A DNA stretch of 49,134 bases from Arthrobacter sp. H14 (GTDB taxonomy: Bacteria; Actinomycetota; Actinomycetes; Actinomycetales; Micrococcaceae), in assembly GCF_000520495.1 (NCBI RefSeq), contig NZ_KI914687.1, forward strand, positions 25,535 through 74,668, in the 5' to 3' direction. The notes below the pieces were generated by a model. That model saw only the letters and a program-made list of their open reading frames with translations, was not told where the DNA came from and ran no database searches. Position numbers and translations under genes: made by a program. Of this stretch, positions 36,078-45,019 are shown piece by piece (within the stretch, counting starts at the first letter, position 1; every line of letters starts with the position of its first letter).

Positions 36078-36078
36078 G

Positions 36079-37068
36079 ATGGATATCGATATGAGCGCAT
36101 TGCGGCTGCTTGAACGCGAGCGGGAAATCCCTTTGGATCTGTTGATCCCCACCATCGAGCAGGCATTGCTGGTCGCCTATCATAAGACGTCCGGCGCGCA
36201 CGATAAGGCGAGGGCGGAGCTGAACCGCAAGAGCGGCCACGTCACTATCTGGGTGGCGGAGCTCGACGACGACGGCACAGTGGTCGGCGAGTACGACGAC
36301 ACCCCGGCCGGCTTCGGGCGGATCGCGGCCAGCACGGCCCGCCAGATCATTCTGCAGAGGCTGCGGGATGCTGAGGACGACAATATCCTTGGCGAATTCC
36401 GCGGCAAGGAAGGTGAGCTGGTTTCCGGGCTCATCCAGCAGGGGCACAACCCGCATATGGTCCAGGTTAATCTTGGTGCCGTCGAGGCTGTCCTGCCGCC
36501 GCCAGAGCAGGTCCCCGGCGAAAACTATCTGCACGGCGCACGGCTTCGCGCGTATGTCGTCGACGTCCACCGCGGCATGAAGGGTCCTTCGATTACGCTG
36601 TCCAGGTCGCATCCCGGCCTGGTCCGGAAACTTTTTGAGATGGAAGTTCCGGAAATCGCGGACAAATCGGTGGAGATCATCGCCCTCGCCCGCGAAGCTG
36701 GTCATCGTTCCAAAATTGCTGTCAAGGCTGCCGTTCCGGGGTTGAATGCCAAGGGTGCCTGCATCGGCGAGATGGGGTCCCGTGTCCGCGCGGTCATGAA
36801 CGAGCTCAACGACGAGAAGATCGACATCATTGATTTCAGCGAGGATCCGGCGACGTTCATTGGAAATTCGCTGTCGCCGTCGCGCGTGGCATCGGTAACG
36901 ATCGTCGACGAGCAGCTGCGCCAGGCCAGGGTTGTGGTTCCCGATTACCAGCTCTCGCTGGCCATCGGCAAGGAAGGGCAGAATGCCCGGCTTGCGGCCA
37001 AGCTCACCGGCTGGCGCATCGACATCGTTTCGGACGCTGCCCCGGCACAGGTGCAGGCGTCAGAGTAG
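36079..37068 (+). CDS. nusA: Transcription elongation/termination factor NusA
   Basis: A 329-residue short NusA as found in actinobacteria. It has the N-terminal RNA-polymerase-binding domain ([19 protein letters not shown]), an S1 domain ([17 protein letters not shown] region) and two KH domains, with [18 protein letters not shown] and [20 protein letters not shown] as the KH motifs. It lacks the acidic repeats of the E. coli protein. It modulates pausing, termination and antitermination. The ATG at 36079 has GAGGAGG upstream; the longer frame into rimP is an overlap artefact. Confidence 0.96.
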   Translation: MDIDMSALRLLEREREIPLDLLIPTIEQALLVAYHKTSGAHDKARAELNRKSGHVTIWVAELDDDGTVVGEYDDTPAGFGRIAASTARQIILQRLRDAEDDNILGEFRGKEGELVSGLIQQGHNPHMVQVNLGAVEAVLPPPEQVPGENYLHGARLRAYVVDVHRGMKGPSITLSRSHPGLVRKLFEMEVPEIADKSVEIIALAREAGHRSKIAVKAAVPGLNAKGACIGEMGSRVRAVMNELNDEKIDIIDFSEDPATFIGNSLSPSRVASVTIVDEQLRQARVVVPDYQLSLAIGKEGQNARLAAKLTGWRIDIVSDAAPAQVQASE

Positions 37069-37164
37069 ACTCACACCTTCCGGTTCGTGGCAAACGGGCC
37101 GGAAGCGCTAGAATGTATGTGGCCGGGTCATTCGACTGTGCAATCGATGCGAGAGGTGCCACTG

Positions 37165-37512
37165 GTGGTAACGACGAAACGTCAACCACTTCGGACCTGC
37201 ATCGGGTGCCGTAATCGAGCAGCCCAAAGTGAACTTCTGCGGGTGGTGGCCACCAATTGCGACGGCACGAACGCCGTCGTTGTCGATGCCCGCCGCCGCA
37301 TGGCAGGCCGGGGTGCCTGGTTGCATCCCAGCCGGTCCTGCTTGGTAATGGCTGTGAAACGCCGTGCGTTCAACCGTGCTTTTAGAGGCCAGGTTGAAAC
37401 CCGGAATGTGGAGAGTTATTTCAACGCAGCGGAATCCACCGGAACCTCCGGAGGACCCATGACAACCGTCCAACCTGAGAGCGGGTCAGTAATGAAGATG
37501 GAAACCCGATGA
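37165..37512 (+). CDS. YlxR-family (DUF448) RNA-binding protein
   Basis: A protein of about 115 residues with the YlxR signature RTCIGCRNRAAQSELLRVV, then RRRMAGRGAWLHPSRSCLVMAVKRRAFNRAF. Family members sit between nusA and infB and are small nucleic-acid-binding proteins; in Bacillus YlxR influences transcription and in Clostridioides it has been linked to RNase P. I take the GTG at 37165 because GAGAGGTG lies six bases upstream; an ATG at 37147 in the same frame has no such site. A hairpin (CTTCCGG/CCGGAAG at 37077-37105) and a TAGAAT hexamer precede the gene, so an internal promoter is possible. Confidence 0.88.
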   Translation: MVTTKRQPLRTCIGCRNRAAQSELLRVVATNCDGTNAVVVDARRRMAGRGAWLHPSRSCLVMAVKRRAFNRAFRGQVETRNVESYFNAAESTGTSGGPMTTVQPESGSVMKMETR

Positions 37513-37534
37513 GTACCCAGCGATGAGTGCCCAA
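37507..37534. repeat. Short tandem repeat at the ylxR end
   Basis: CGATGAGTACCCAG and CGATGAGTGCCCAA stand back to back (14-bp units), followed by a partial third copy, CGATGATTC. The first copy contains the ylxR stop. A hairpin CTCGG/CCGAG (37624-37639) lies between this and infB. No function is evident. Confidence 0.5.
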
Positions 37535-37650
37535 CGATGATTCATTTGTTGTGCTTTAAAAACGACCGCGCACTTGCCATGAGTGCTCAAAGTCGCAGTA
37601 GGAAATAGACGGTTCGTGCCTGACTCGGTGCGAGCCGAGACAGGAGAAAT

Positions 37651-40563
37651 GTGGCCAAGGTCCGCGTACACGAGCTCGCCAAAGAGCTCGGGATTACCTC
37701 TAAAGATGCAGTAGCAAAACTGCAGGAGATGGGCGAATTTGTTCGCTCAGCCTCATCAACTATTGAAGCGCCCGTGGTGAAGAAACTCCGCGGCGCATTC
37801 CCGGCCGCCGATTCCAAGACGGATGGCAAGGGTGGCGGCTCCAAGCCGGCTGCAAAGGCCACCGACAAGGACGGCACGACGGAGAAGCAAAGCGCTCCGG
37901 CCGGGACCGGCAGCAAACCGGCAGCGCCCAAGCCGGGAGCAACCACTGCCGCACCCAAGCCGGGAGCAAAACCAGCCCCAGCAGAGCCGGAGCAGCCTGC
38001 ACCGGCTCCCGCGCCCGAGAAGCCCGTCGAGGCTGAAAAGCCGGCAGCGGAAGCTGAAAAGCCTGCCGCGGAGCCGGAAGCGCCCGCAACCGGGACGCCA
38101 AATCCCGCAGCGGAGGATGCAACACCGGCACCAAAGCCTGGTGCCCGTCCTGCCCCCAAGCCTGGAGCCAAAGCGACACCATCCGGCGCACGCCCAGGAT
38201 CAGGTGGGCCACGTCCCGGGAACAACCCGTTTGCCACTTCGCAGGGTATGCCCCGCGGTGGCCGCGGTTCGGATCGTTCAGGCGGTCCCCGTCCGGGCAA
38301 CAATCCGTTTGCCACCTCGCAGGGTATGCCCCGCGGCGGCCGTGGCGAAGGATCGGGCGAGCGCTCAGGCGGTCCCCGTCCGGCAGCAGGATCCGGCGGC
38401 CCACGTCCTGGCGCACCGCGTCCGGCCGGTGCCGGCGCGGCTCCCCGTCCGGGTGGCGGAGCCCGTCCCAATCCGAACATGATGCCTGGCCGCACCGATC
38501 GTGTGGCACCTCCCGGACGCGGCAATGACCGCCCGGGTGCAGGTCCGCGCCGCGGTGCCGCTCCCGGCGGCGGTCCCGGAGGCCCTCCGGGTGGCGGCTT
38601 CGGCAAGGGTGGCCGCGGACGCGGTGGAACCCAGGGTGCCTTCGGCAAGGGAGGCGCCGGCCGCGGCAAGCAGCGCAAGTCGAAGCGGGCAAAGCGGCAG
38701 GAACTGGAGCAGATGTCAGCGCCGAGTGTCGGCGGTGTCACGGTTCCCCGTGGCGATGGCAGTACGGTTGTCCGTCTGCGCCGTGGTTCATCGATCACCG
38801 ACTTCGCCGAGAAGATCGATGCGAATCCCGCATCGCTGGTGACCATCCTGTTCCACTTGGGCGAGATGGCTACCGCTACCCAGTCCCTGGACGAGGACAC
38901 GTTCGCGTTGCTCGGTGGCGAACTTGGCTACAAACTTCAGGTGGTTTCACCAGAGGACGAGGAGCGCGAACTGCTCGATGCCTTCGATATCGACCTCAAT
39001 GCAGAACTTGAGGCAGAGGGCGACGAAGAGCTTCAGGCCCGTCCTCCGGTAGTGACCGTCATGGGACACGTTGACCATGGTAAGACGCGCTTGCTGGACG
39101 CCGTCCGCAACTCCGATGTAATGACCGGAGAGCACGGCGGCATCACCCAGCACATCGGTGCCTACCAGATTCACCGTGAACATGAGGGCAACAACCGCGC
39201 TATCACCTTCATTGACACCCCGGGTCACGAGGCGTTCACCGCCATGCGTGCCCGTGGTGCCAAGGTCACCGACATCGCGGTGCTGGTGGTTGCTGCCGAC
39301 GACGGCGTCATGCCGCAAACGGTTGAGGCACTGAACCACGCACAAGCGGCCAACGTGCCGATTGTCGTGGCAGTGAACAAGATCGATAAGGAAGGCGCCA
39401 ACCCGGAGAAGGTCAAAGGCCAGCTCGCCGAGTACGGTCTGGTGCCGGAGGACTATGGTGGCGACACCATGTTCGTCAACGTCTCCGCCCGGCAGAACGA
39501 AAACATCGACGAACTGCTTGAAGCGGTCCTGCTGACTGCGGATGCCGCTCTCGATATGCGCGCCAATCCGAACAAGGATGCACGTGGTATCGCCATCGAG
39601 GCGAACCTGGACAAGGGCCGCGGCGCGGTGGCAACTGTGTTGGTCCAGTCCGGAACGCTCAACGTCGGGGACACCATTGTGGCGGGCAAGGCCCACGGCC
39701 GTGTCCGTGCCATGTTCGACGAGAACGGCGATACAGTCGAAAAGGCCGATCCTTCGCGTCCGGTGCAGGTGCTGGGATTGTCGACCGTGCCCCGCGCTGG
39801 TGACACCTTCCTGGTGACTCCCGACGAGCGGACAGCACGGCAGATCGCTGAGAAGCGTGAGGCGGCGGACCGTAACGCGGCTCTGGCCAAGCGCCGCAAG
39901 CGCATCACGCTGGAGGACTTCGACCAGGCTGTGGCCGAGGGCAAGATCGACACCTTGAACCTCATCCTCAAGGGTGACGTTTCCGGTGCGGTTGAGGCTC
40001 TTGAAGACGCCCTGTTGAAGATCGACGTCGGAGATGACGTGCAGCTGCGCGTCATCCACCGCGGTGTCGGTGCCATCACGCAAAATGACGTCAACCTCGC
40101 CACCGTGGACAATGCCATCATCATCGGCTTCAACGTCCGTCCCGCGGAGCGGGTCTCCGATCTGGCAGACCGCGAAGGCGTGGACCTGCGGTTCTACTCG
40201 GTTATCTACGCGGCAATCGACGATATTGAGAATGCGCTCAAGGGCATGCTCAAGCCCGAGTACGAGGAAGCCAGTCTCGGCACGGCGGAGGTCCGCGAGG
40301 TCTTCCGTTCCTCGAAGTTCGGCAACATTGCCGGTTCGATCGTCCGTTCCGGAACCATCCGCAGGAACACCAAGGCACGTCTGGTGCGCGACGGCAAGGT
40401 CGTGGGGGACAACCTCACCATCGAGTCGCTCAAGCGCTTCAAGGACGACGCGACCGAGGTCCGCGAAGGTTTCGAATGCGGTATCGGCCTGGGGTCGTTC
40501 AACGACGTCAAGGAAGGCGACACCGTCGAGACGTTCGAAATGCGGGAGAAGCCGCGCGCCTAA
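37651..40563 (+). CDS. infB: Translation initiation factor IF-2
   Basis: A 970-residue GTPase that places fMet-tRNA on the 30S subunit. The first 50 residues are the IF2_N domain ([18 protein letters not shown]). A long Ala/Pro/Lys then Gly/Arg/Pro-rich disordered segment (about 55-350) contains two near-identical copies of a 22-residue unit. A second IF2_N-like domain precedes the G domain, with [12 protein letters not shown] at about residue 472, DTPGHEAF and NKIDK. Domains II-IV complete the C-terminus. The GTG at 37651 has CAGGAGA upstream. The size is normal for Arthrobacter-type bacteria. Confidence 0.97.
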   Translation: MAKVRVHELAKELGITSKDAVAKLQEMGEFVRSASSTIEAPVVKKLRGAFPAADSKTDGKGGGSKPAAKATDKDGTTEKQSAPAGTGSKPAAPKPGATTAAPKPGAKPAPAEPEQPAPAPAPEKPVEAEKPAAEAEKPAAEPEAPATGTPNPAAEDATPAPKPGARPAPKPGAKATPSGARPGSGGPRPGNNPFATSQGMPRGGRGSDRSGGPRPGNNPFATSQGMPRGGRGEGSGERSGGPRPAAGSGGPRPGAPRPAGAGAAPRPGGGARPNPNMMPGRTDRVAPPGRGNDRPGAGPRRGAAPGGGPGGPPGGGFGKGGRGRGGTQGAFGKGGAGRGKQRKSKRAKRQELEQMSAPSVGGVTVPRGDGSTVVRLRRGSSITDFAEKIDANPASLVTILFHLGEMATATQSLDEDTFALLGGELGYKLQVVSPEDEERELLDAFDIDLNAELEAEGDEELQARPPVVTVMGHVDHGKTRLLDAVRNSDVMTGEHGGITQHIGAYQIHREHEGNNRAITFIDTPGHEAFTAMRARGAKVTDIAVLVVAADDGVMPQTVEALNHAQAANVPIVVAVNKIDKEGANPEKVKGQLAEYGLVPEDYGGDTMFVNVSARQNENIDELLEAVLLTADAALDMRANPNKDARGIAIEANLDKGRGAVATVLVQSGTLNVGDTIVAGKAHGRVRAMFDENGDTVEKADPSRPVQVLGLSTVPRAGDTFLVTPDERTARQIAEKREAADRNAALAKRRKRITLEDFDQAVAEGKIDTLNLILKGDVSGAVEALEDALLKIDVGDDVQLRVIHRGVGAITQNDVNLATVDNAIIIGFNVRPAERVSDLADREGVDLRFYSVIYAAIDDIENALKGMLKPEYEEASLGTAEVREVFRSSKFGNIAGSIVRSGTIRRNTKARLVRDGKVVGDNLTIESLKRFKDDATEVREGFECGIGLGSFNDVKEGDTVETFEMREKPRA
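38203..38346 (+). repeat. Direct repeat inside infB linker
   Basis: Two 66-bp copies, 38203-38268 and 38281-38346 (78-bp period), encode [20 protein letters not shown] twice. The DNA copies differ mainly at third codon positions, so the repeat is old or kept for its protein sequence. It lies in the disordered linker of IF2. Confidence 0.8.
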
Positions 40564-40589
40564 GGCGTCGATCGATAATGCAAGAATCT

Positions 40590-40617
40590 GCGGAGGCGCT
40601 CCATCGAGCGCCTCCGC
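40590..40617 (+). promoter_or_regulatory. Strong hairpin between infB and rbfA
   Basis: GCGGAGGCGCTC (40590-40601) and GAGCGCCTCCGC (40606-40617) form a perfect 12-bp stem with a four-base CATC loop. It is followed by AGGCAGGAGAAAGATA, which contains the rbfA ribosome-binding site and no T-run. It is therefore not a standard terminator. It may act in mRNA processing, stability or partial attenuation of rbfA. Confidence 0.7.
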
Positions 40618-40635
40618 TCAGGCAGGAGAAAGATA

Positions 40636-41094
40636 ATGGCTGATCCAGCACGTGCCGCGAAACTGGCGGACCGGATCAAAGTAGTGGTCGCACAGGCGTT
40701 GGAGCGACGGGTGAAAGACCCGCGGCTGGGCTTCGTCACGGTGACCGACGCCAGAGTAACCAACGATCTGCAACACGCGACGGTGTATTACACCGTCTAC
40801 GGTGATGAGGACGAGTCGGCGGAAACGCGCCGTGCGCTGGAGTCCGCCAAGGGCATTCTGCGCGCCGAGGTAGGCAAGAACATTACCGTGCGGTTGACAC
40901 CGACGCTGGAGTTCGTCCCGGATGAGATCCCGGTTAACGCCAGCAACCTCGAGGAGCTTTTGCGTACCGCCAAGGAGCGGGATGCGGAGGTGGCGTCACT
41001 GGCCGCTGAGCAGAAGTACGCGGGCGAACCGGATCCCTACCGTCGTAAAGACGATGAGGAAGCCGCTGAGGCGGACGGCTCCGACCGGCCGTAA
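40636..41094 (+). CDS. rbfA: Ribosome-binding factor A
   Basis: A 152-residue KH-fold protein that binds the 30S subunit during 16S rRNA maturation and cold adaptation. Family blocks are RIKVVVAQALERRVKDPRLG, VTVTDARVTNDLQHATVYYT and NITVRLTPTLEFVPDEIP. The C-terminal acidic tail is usual in actinobacteria. The ATG at 40636 has AGGAGAAAG upstream. Usually truB follows rbfA directly or after recJ-like genes; here a terminator and a three-gene insert come between. Confidence 0.96.
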   Translation: MADPARAAKLADRIKVVVAQALERRVKDPRLGFVTVTDARVTNDLQHATVYYTVYGDEDESAETRRALESAKGILRAEVGKNITVRLTPTLEFVPDEIPVNASNLEELLRTAKERDAEVASLAAEQKYAGEPDPYRRKDDEEAAEADGSDRP

Positions 41095-41115
41095 CCCCGT
41101 ACCAGATAAAGAGAA

Positions 41116-41170
41116 GGCCCGCCGGGCTGCCCATAGCATAATGACTTCGGGCAGTCCGGCGGGCCTATTT
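41116..41170. terminator. Strong terminator after rbfA
   Basis: GGCCCGCCGGGCTGCCC (41116-41132) pairs with GGGCAGTCCGGCGGGCC (41149-41165) over 17 positions with one G-T wobble; TATTT follows on the plus strand. On the minus strand it is followed by TTCTCTTTAT, so it also serves the convergent TetR gene. It ends the rimP-rbfA transcript. Confidence 0.9.
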
Positions 41171-41184
41171 CATGCCTGGGAACG

Positions 41185-41898
41185 CTAACCGGGCCGGGAC
41201 GCTGGGGGTGGAAGCGCCCCGCCACGGTCTGAAATGGACGCAGCCAGGCCATCAAGGATGAGGTCGAGCCCGAACTCGAACTCGTTACCGAAGTCGTAAC
41301 CCGGTTGGAGGACGTGCTCGGAAGCCATCTCTCTCAGATGGGGGTAGTCGCCGGCGGAGAATAATTGCACAATGGGTTCGGTGACTTCAGCGACGGTTCC
41401 CGGGCCTTTGAATGGCAGCGCCGCTTCCTGAAGGGCGAAACCGTAGATATAGCTGTCGAGCAGGGCGTAGGCGTGGGCTGTCATCTGTACGGAAAACCCC
41501 GCCGCCCGCAGAGTGCCCAGCGTCGCGTCATGGTGCTGCAGCGTGGCAGGTCCGGGAGTGGTCCGGGACTCGAGCAGGCCGATGGCCCAGGAATGACAGC
41601 GTAGAACCCGCCGCGCAGACTGTGCCCGGCGGTGCATCCCGGGCCGCCAATCGCCCCCGGCAGAAGGCAAATCGATTTCGCTGAAGACGAGATCCACAAT
41701 GCCGTCAAGGATCTCGTCCTTATTGGCAACGTAGTGATAGAGCGACATTGGCTTGGTTTCAAGCGCGCGGGCCAGCGAGCGTATCGTCAGCGCCCCAATT
41801 CCCTCCCGGTCTGCAACTGCCAGGGCACAGCGGAGAACTCTCTCCCGGCTGAGGGGAGTCCGCTCACGGCGGCTGCTGCGGCTGGATTTTTCAGGCAT
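41185..41898 (-). CDS. TetR-family regulator (TetR_C class)
   Basis: A 237-residue regulator. The DNA-binding domain reads [19 protein letters not shown], then [21 protein letters not shown], a pattern found in the classical TetR subgroup with the TetR_C_1 C-terminal domain ([16 protein letters not shown] region). It is divergent from a medium-chain dehydrogenase gene. Two copies of a perfect palindrome lie in the 106-bp spacer, so it almost surely represses both directions. The ATG at 41898 has GGGAGCA upstream. The ligand is probably a small organic molecule handled by the dehydrogenase. Confidence 0.92.
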   Translation of the reverse strand: MPEKSSRSSRRERTPLSRERVLRCALAVADREGIGALTIRSLARALETKPMSLYHYVANKDEILDGIVDLVFSEIDLPSAGGDWRPGMHRRAQSARRVLRCHSWAIGLLESRTTPGPATLQHHDATLGTLRAAGFSVQMTAHAYALLDSYIYGFALQEAALPFKGPGTVAEVTEPIVQLFSAGDYPHLREMASEHVLQPGYDFGNEFEFGLDLILDGLAASISDRGGALPPPASRPG

Positions 41899-41925
41899 AT
41901 TGCTCCCGGAGGACTCTATCGCTTT

Positions 41926-41962
41926 CGTACAGTGTACGTTACCATATTTCGTACAGTGTACG
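41926..41962. promoter_or_regulatory. Twin palindromic TetR operators
   Basis: CGTACAGTGTACG occurs twice, at 41926-41938 and 41950-41962, exactly 24 bp apart, so on the same face of the helix to within about a quarter turn. Both are perfect palindromes around a central G; the second extends to TTCGTACAGTGTACGAA. An AT-rich TACCATATTT separates them and could hold a -10 in either direction. They lie between the TetR gene and the dehydrogenase gene. Confidence 0.8.
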
Positions 41963-42004
41963 AATGCGTACTGCTGGACAGCATTTGGTCAGGAAGAACA
42001 ACCC

Positions 42005-43042
42005 ATGACATCTCAACAAGAACGTGCCCCAAAGAGAAATGCCGCAAACGGCACGACGACGGCAGCCGACACGATGCGGGCGATCGTGCAGGACTCTTAC
42101 GGGTCGGCCGACGTCCTCCGCCTGGCGCAGATACCCCCTCCCCGAATAGCCGACAATGAGGTGCTGGTGCGGGTTCACGCCGCAGGACTGGACCGGGGAA
42201 CGTGGCATCTGATGACGGGCAAACCGTATCTGCTGCGCCTGGGTTTTGGATTCCGCAGGCCCAAGGACCGGGTTCCCGGAACAGACGTCGCAGGAACGGT
42301 TTCCGCGGTCGGGCCGGCAGTGACCGGATTCGCCCCAGGCGACGAAGTGTTTGGTTTCGGGAAAGGGGCCTTTGCCGAATACGCCGTGGTGCGCGAGGAC
42401 AAGCTTGCCCGCAAGCCGGCCAACCTTTCTTTCGAACAGGCGGCAGTGGTGCCGGTATCAGCGTCCACCGCGCTGCAGGGCCTCTGCGACGTCGGCCGCG
42501 TTCAGCGGGGGCAGAAAGTACTCATCATCGGTGCATCCGGCGGTGTCGGCAGCTTTGCAGTACAGCTGGCTAAAGCCCTTGGGTCCGACGTCACCGGCGT
42601 ATGCAGCACGGCAAAACTCGACTTCGTGCGATCCCTCGGCGCTGACCATGTCATCGACTACACCGGTACCGACTTCGCAGACGGCGCCCACCATTACGAC
42701 TTGATCCTCGACATTGCAGGAAATCCGGGTCTCTCACGCCTCCGCAAAGCCCTCACAGCCAATGGAACGGCGGTCATCACCGGCGGCGAAGACGGCGGCA
42801 ACTTCTCAGGGGGAATGAACCGCCAGTTCCGGGCCCTTGCTCTATCAGTCTTGATACGCCAGCGGTTAACCATGTTTGTCGGCAAAGTGCGTTCCAGCGA
42901 CCTCCAAAGACTTACTGGATTCATCGAGGCGGGAACGGTGACGCCGGGAATCGACAAGACGTATCCGCTGGACCGGATGCCGGAGGCCATGCGCTACTTC
43001 GACGCCGGGCAGGTACGTGGAAAGGTCGCCATCACTATCTAA
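42005..43042 (+). CDS. Medium-chain dehydrogenase/reductase, quinone-oxidoreductase-like
   Basis: A 345-residue MDR-family NAD(P)H oxidoreductase. The GroES-like N-terminal domain includes VLVRVHAAGLDRGTWHLMTG and VPGTDVAGTVSAVG. The Rossmann domain has the nucleotide motif IGASGGVGSFAVQLAKALG and GADHVIDYTGTDF. The catalytic zinc ligands of classical alcohol dehydrogenases are absent (no GHE motif), pointing to the zinc-free quinone-reductase/enone-reductase branch. The ATG at 42005 has AGGAAG upstream; a longer upstream frame crosses the operators and is rejected. It is controlled by the divergent TetR. The substrate is unknown; an electrophile or aromatic detoxification role is plausible. 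Confidence 0.9.
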   Translation: MTSQQERAPKRNAANGTTTAADTMRAIVQDSYGSADVLRLAQIPPPRIADNEVLVRVHAAGLDRGTWHLMTGKPYLLRLGFGFRRPKDRVPGTDVAGTVSAVGPAVTGFAPGDEVFGFGKGAFAEYAVVREDKLARKPANLSFEQAAVVPVSASTALQGLCDVGRVQRGQKVLIIGASGGVGSFAVQLAKALGSDVTGVCSTAKLDFVRSLGADHVIDYTGTDFADGAHHYDLILDIAGNPGLSRLRKALTANGTAVITGGEDGGNFSGGMNRQFRALALSVLIRQRLTMFVGKVRSSDLQRLTGFIEAGTVTPGIDKTYPLDRMPEAMRYFDAGQVRGKVAITI

Positions 43043-43108
43043 ATACGAGCAGCCCTCCGATCCGCCGTCCACCCGGCCAACAGTTTTATCGTGTGAAAGA
43101 AGAAAGTC

Positions 43109-44050
43109 ATGTCAATGTCAACGCCGAACGAATCCCCGCGGCAGTCCCGGCCGCCAGCCGGCAAAATGAGCCCCGTACACATGCTCATACTCATCGTGGG
43201 AGTGCTGCTGTCTGTCGCCTCTCCGGCCGTGCTCGCCAATTCGGGACCGGTACTGCTGGGCCTGACCCTGCTTGCGGGCGGGCTGGCCCTCATTATCATT
43301 GGAGCCGCCGGCCTTGGCCGGGGCATCCAGGCACAGTCTCCCATGACGCCGGATGATGAGACCGACGCCTCTGCCTACCCAACCCGGTTGGTCGGGCAAT
43401 TGGACCCCGCGCTGTCGAGATGGATGTGGTTGCTCAAGTGGCTCTTGGCCATCCCGCATTACATAGTGCTCTCCATCCTCTGGATTGCGTTCCTGGTTGT
43501 GACCGTGGCCGCCGGCCTGGTGATTCTGTTTACCGGCCGTTATCCAGCCTCGCTCTTCCAATTCACGGTCGGCGTCCTTCGTTGGAACTGGCGGGTCTCG
43601 TTCTACGCCTATGGAGTGCTTGGCACAGACCACTATCCGCCTTTCACCTTGGCGCGTACGGACTATCCAGCGGAATTCGACGTGGCCTATCCTGCCAAGC
43701 TTTCGCACTGGAAAGTGCTGGTGAAGTCCTGGCTCCTCGCCTTGCCGCAACTGCTTATCGTCGCTGCTCTTACCGGAGGAGTGTGGGCTTCGACAGACGG
43801 TTCGAACACCGGGTCGGCCAATGGCATCTCGCTGCTCAGCCTCCTGGTCCTGATCACCGCCCTCATCCTGCTGTTCACCGGGGTCTACCGGCTTGGACTG
43901 TTCAACCTGCTGATGGGTATTAACCGGTGGATATACCGCACCATTACCTACACGGCCTTAATGCGCGACGACTACCCGCCGTTCAGGCTTGACCAAGGGC
44001 CGCTCGAACCACCCGCAGAACGGAGAGATGTGGGAAATGTACCGCTGTAA
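43109..44050 (+). CDS. DUF4389 membrane protein (two copies of the domain)
   Basis: A 313-residue membrane protein with about six helices: two near the N-terminus, then two DUF4389 units. Each unit starts with a helix containing (L)LKWLLAIPHYIVLS or LVKSWLLALPQLLIV and ends with RWNWRVSFYAYGVLGTDHYPPF or RWIYRTITYTALMRDDYPPF. The paired DDYPPF-like ends reveal the internal duplication. DUF4389 proteins are of unknown function. The ATG at 43109 has GAAAGAAGAAAG upstream. Only 66 bp separate it from the dehydrogenase gene on the same strand, so it is probably in the TetR-controlled unit. Confidence 0.85.
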   Translation: MSMSTPNESPRQSRPPAGKMSPVHMLILIVGVLLSVASPAVLANSGPVLLGLTLLAGGLALIIIGAAGLGRGIQAQSPMTPDDETDASAYPTRLVGQLDPALSRWMWLLKWLLAIPHYIVLSILWIAFLVVTVAAGLVILFTGRYPASLFQFTVGVLRWNWRVSFYAYGVLGTDHYPPFTLARTDYPAEFDVAYPAKLSHWKVLVKSWLLALPQLLIVAALTGGVWASTDGSNTGSANGISLLSLLVLITALILLFTGVYRLGLFNLLMGINRWIYRTITYTALMRDDYPPFRLDQGPLEPPAERRDVGNVPL

Positions 44051-44071
44051 CGGGCGGCCTCCGCAGCACCC

Positions 44072-44077
44072 TATACT
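44072..44077 (+). promoter_or_regulatory. -10 element for a probably leaderless truB
   Basis: TATACT lies six bases before the truB GTG, so transcription would start at or next to the start codon. No ribosome-binding site is present between them. A matching -35 is not evident. A fresh promoter is needed here because the operon is split upstream. Confidence 0.5.
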
Positions 44078-44083
44078 GGGTGG

Positions 44084-45019
44084 GTGACTTCTGGGCTGAC
44101 CGGATCGGGATTGGTGATCGTAGACAAGCCGGAGGGGTGGACCAGCCATGATGTGGTCGCCCGGATGCGGCGCTTGGCCGGTACGCGCAAGGTGGGCCAT
44201 GCCGGGACACTGGATCCGATGGCCACCGGCGTACTCGTCGTCGGAATCAACAAGGCCACCAGGCTGCTGACGTACATCGTCGGCGTCTCCAAGACCTACA
44301 CGGCCACCATCCGATTGGGCCAGAGCACCATCACCGACGATGCCGAAGGCGATGTCACTTCCGAAACCAGCGCGGCCGGCGTGGGCGAAGCTGCGGTGCG
44401 TGCCGCCGTCGAACGCTTAACTGGAGACATTGAGCAGGTGCCCAGCAGCGTCAGCGCCATCAAGGTTAATGGCAAGCGTTCCTACGCCAAGGTCCGGTCG
44501 GGCGAAGAGGTGAAACTCGCCGCGCGGCCGGTCACCGTATCGGAATTCTCAGTTAATGGACTCCGCCGCGTTCCGGCTGGCGAAGAGTTGGCCGGCGGCG
44601 ACGAGGGTGAGTACCTGGACGTGGACGTGACCGTCGAGTGCTCCTCCGGAACCTATATCAGGGCCTTGGCCAGGGATCTCGGCGGCATTCTGGGGGTCGG
44701 CGGGCATCTGACTGCCTTGCGCAGGACGCGGGTCGGTCCGTATCGGCTCGATCAGGCCCGTACGCTGGAGCAGCTGGCCGAAGAACTCACCGTCCTGGAC
44801 ATTTCCACCGCCGCGCGGGCACTGCTTCCCGTTCGGGAACTTACTACGGACGAGGCGGTGGAGTTGTCGTTTGGCCGAAGGATTGCCGCAGGAGCCGGGA
44901 CGGAAACGGTGGCGGCCTTCGCTCCGGACGGATCCTTGGCCGCGCTGCTGGAAAACAAGGATGACGCCGCCAAGCCGGTGCTGGTTTTTGCGCCGGCCAC
45001 GGGAGGACACCAGGAGTAA
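44084..45019 (+). CDS. truB: tRNA pseudouridine55 synthase
   Basis: A 311-residue enzyme forming pseudouridine at position 55 of the tRNA T-loop. The catalytic aspartate is D44 in HAGTLDPMATGVLVV. Other blocks are VDKPEGWTSHDVVARM at the N-terminus, PSSVSAIKVNGKRSYAKVR and CSSGTYIRALARDLG. The start is GTG at 44084. The gene normally belongs to the infB-rbfA string; here it is separated from rbfA by about 3 kb. Its stop overlaps the ATG of a small membrane-protein gene (TAATG), so truB leads a new operon. Confidence 0.96.
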   Translation: MTSGLTGSGLVIVDKPEGWTSHDVVARMRRLAGTRKVGHAGTLDPMATGVLVVGINKATRLLTYIVGVSKTYTATIRLGQSTITDDAEGDVTSETSAAGVGEAAVRAAVERLTGDIEQVPSSVSAIKVNGKRSYAKVRSGEEVKLAARPVTVSEFSVNGLRRVPAGEELAGGDEGEYLDVDVTVECSSGTYIRALARDLGGILGVGGHLTALRRTRVGPYRLDQARTLEQLAEELTVLDISTAARALLPVRELTTDEAVELSFGRRIAAGAGTETVAAFAPDGSLAALLENKDDAAKPVLVFAPATGGHQE

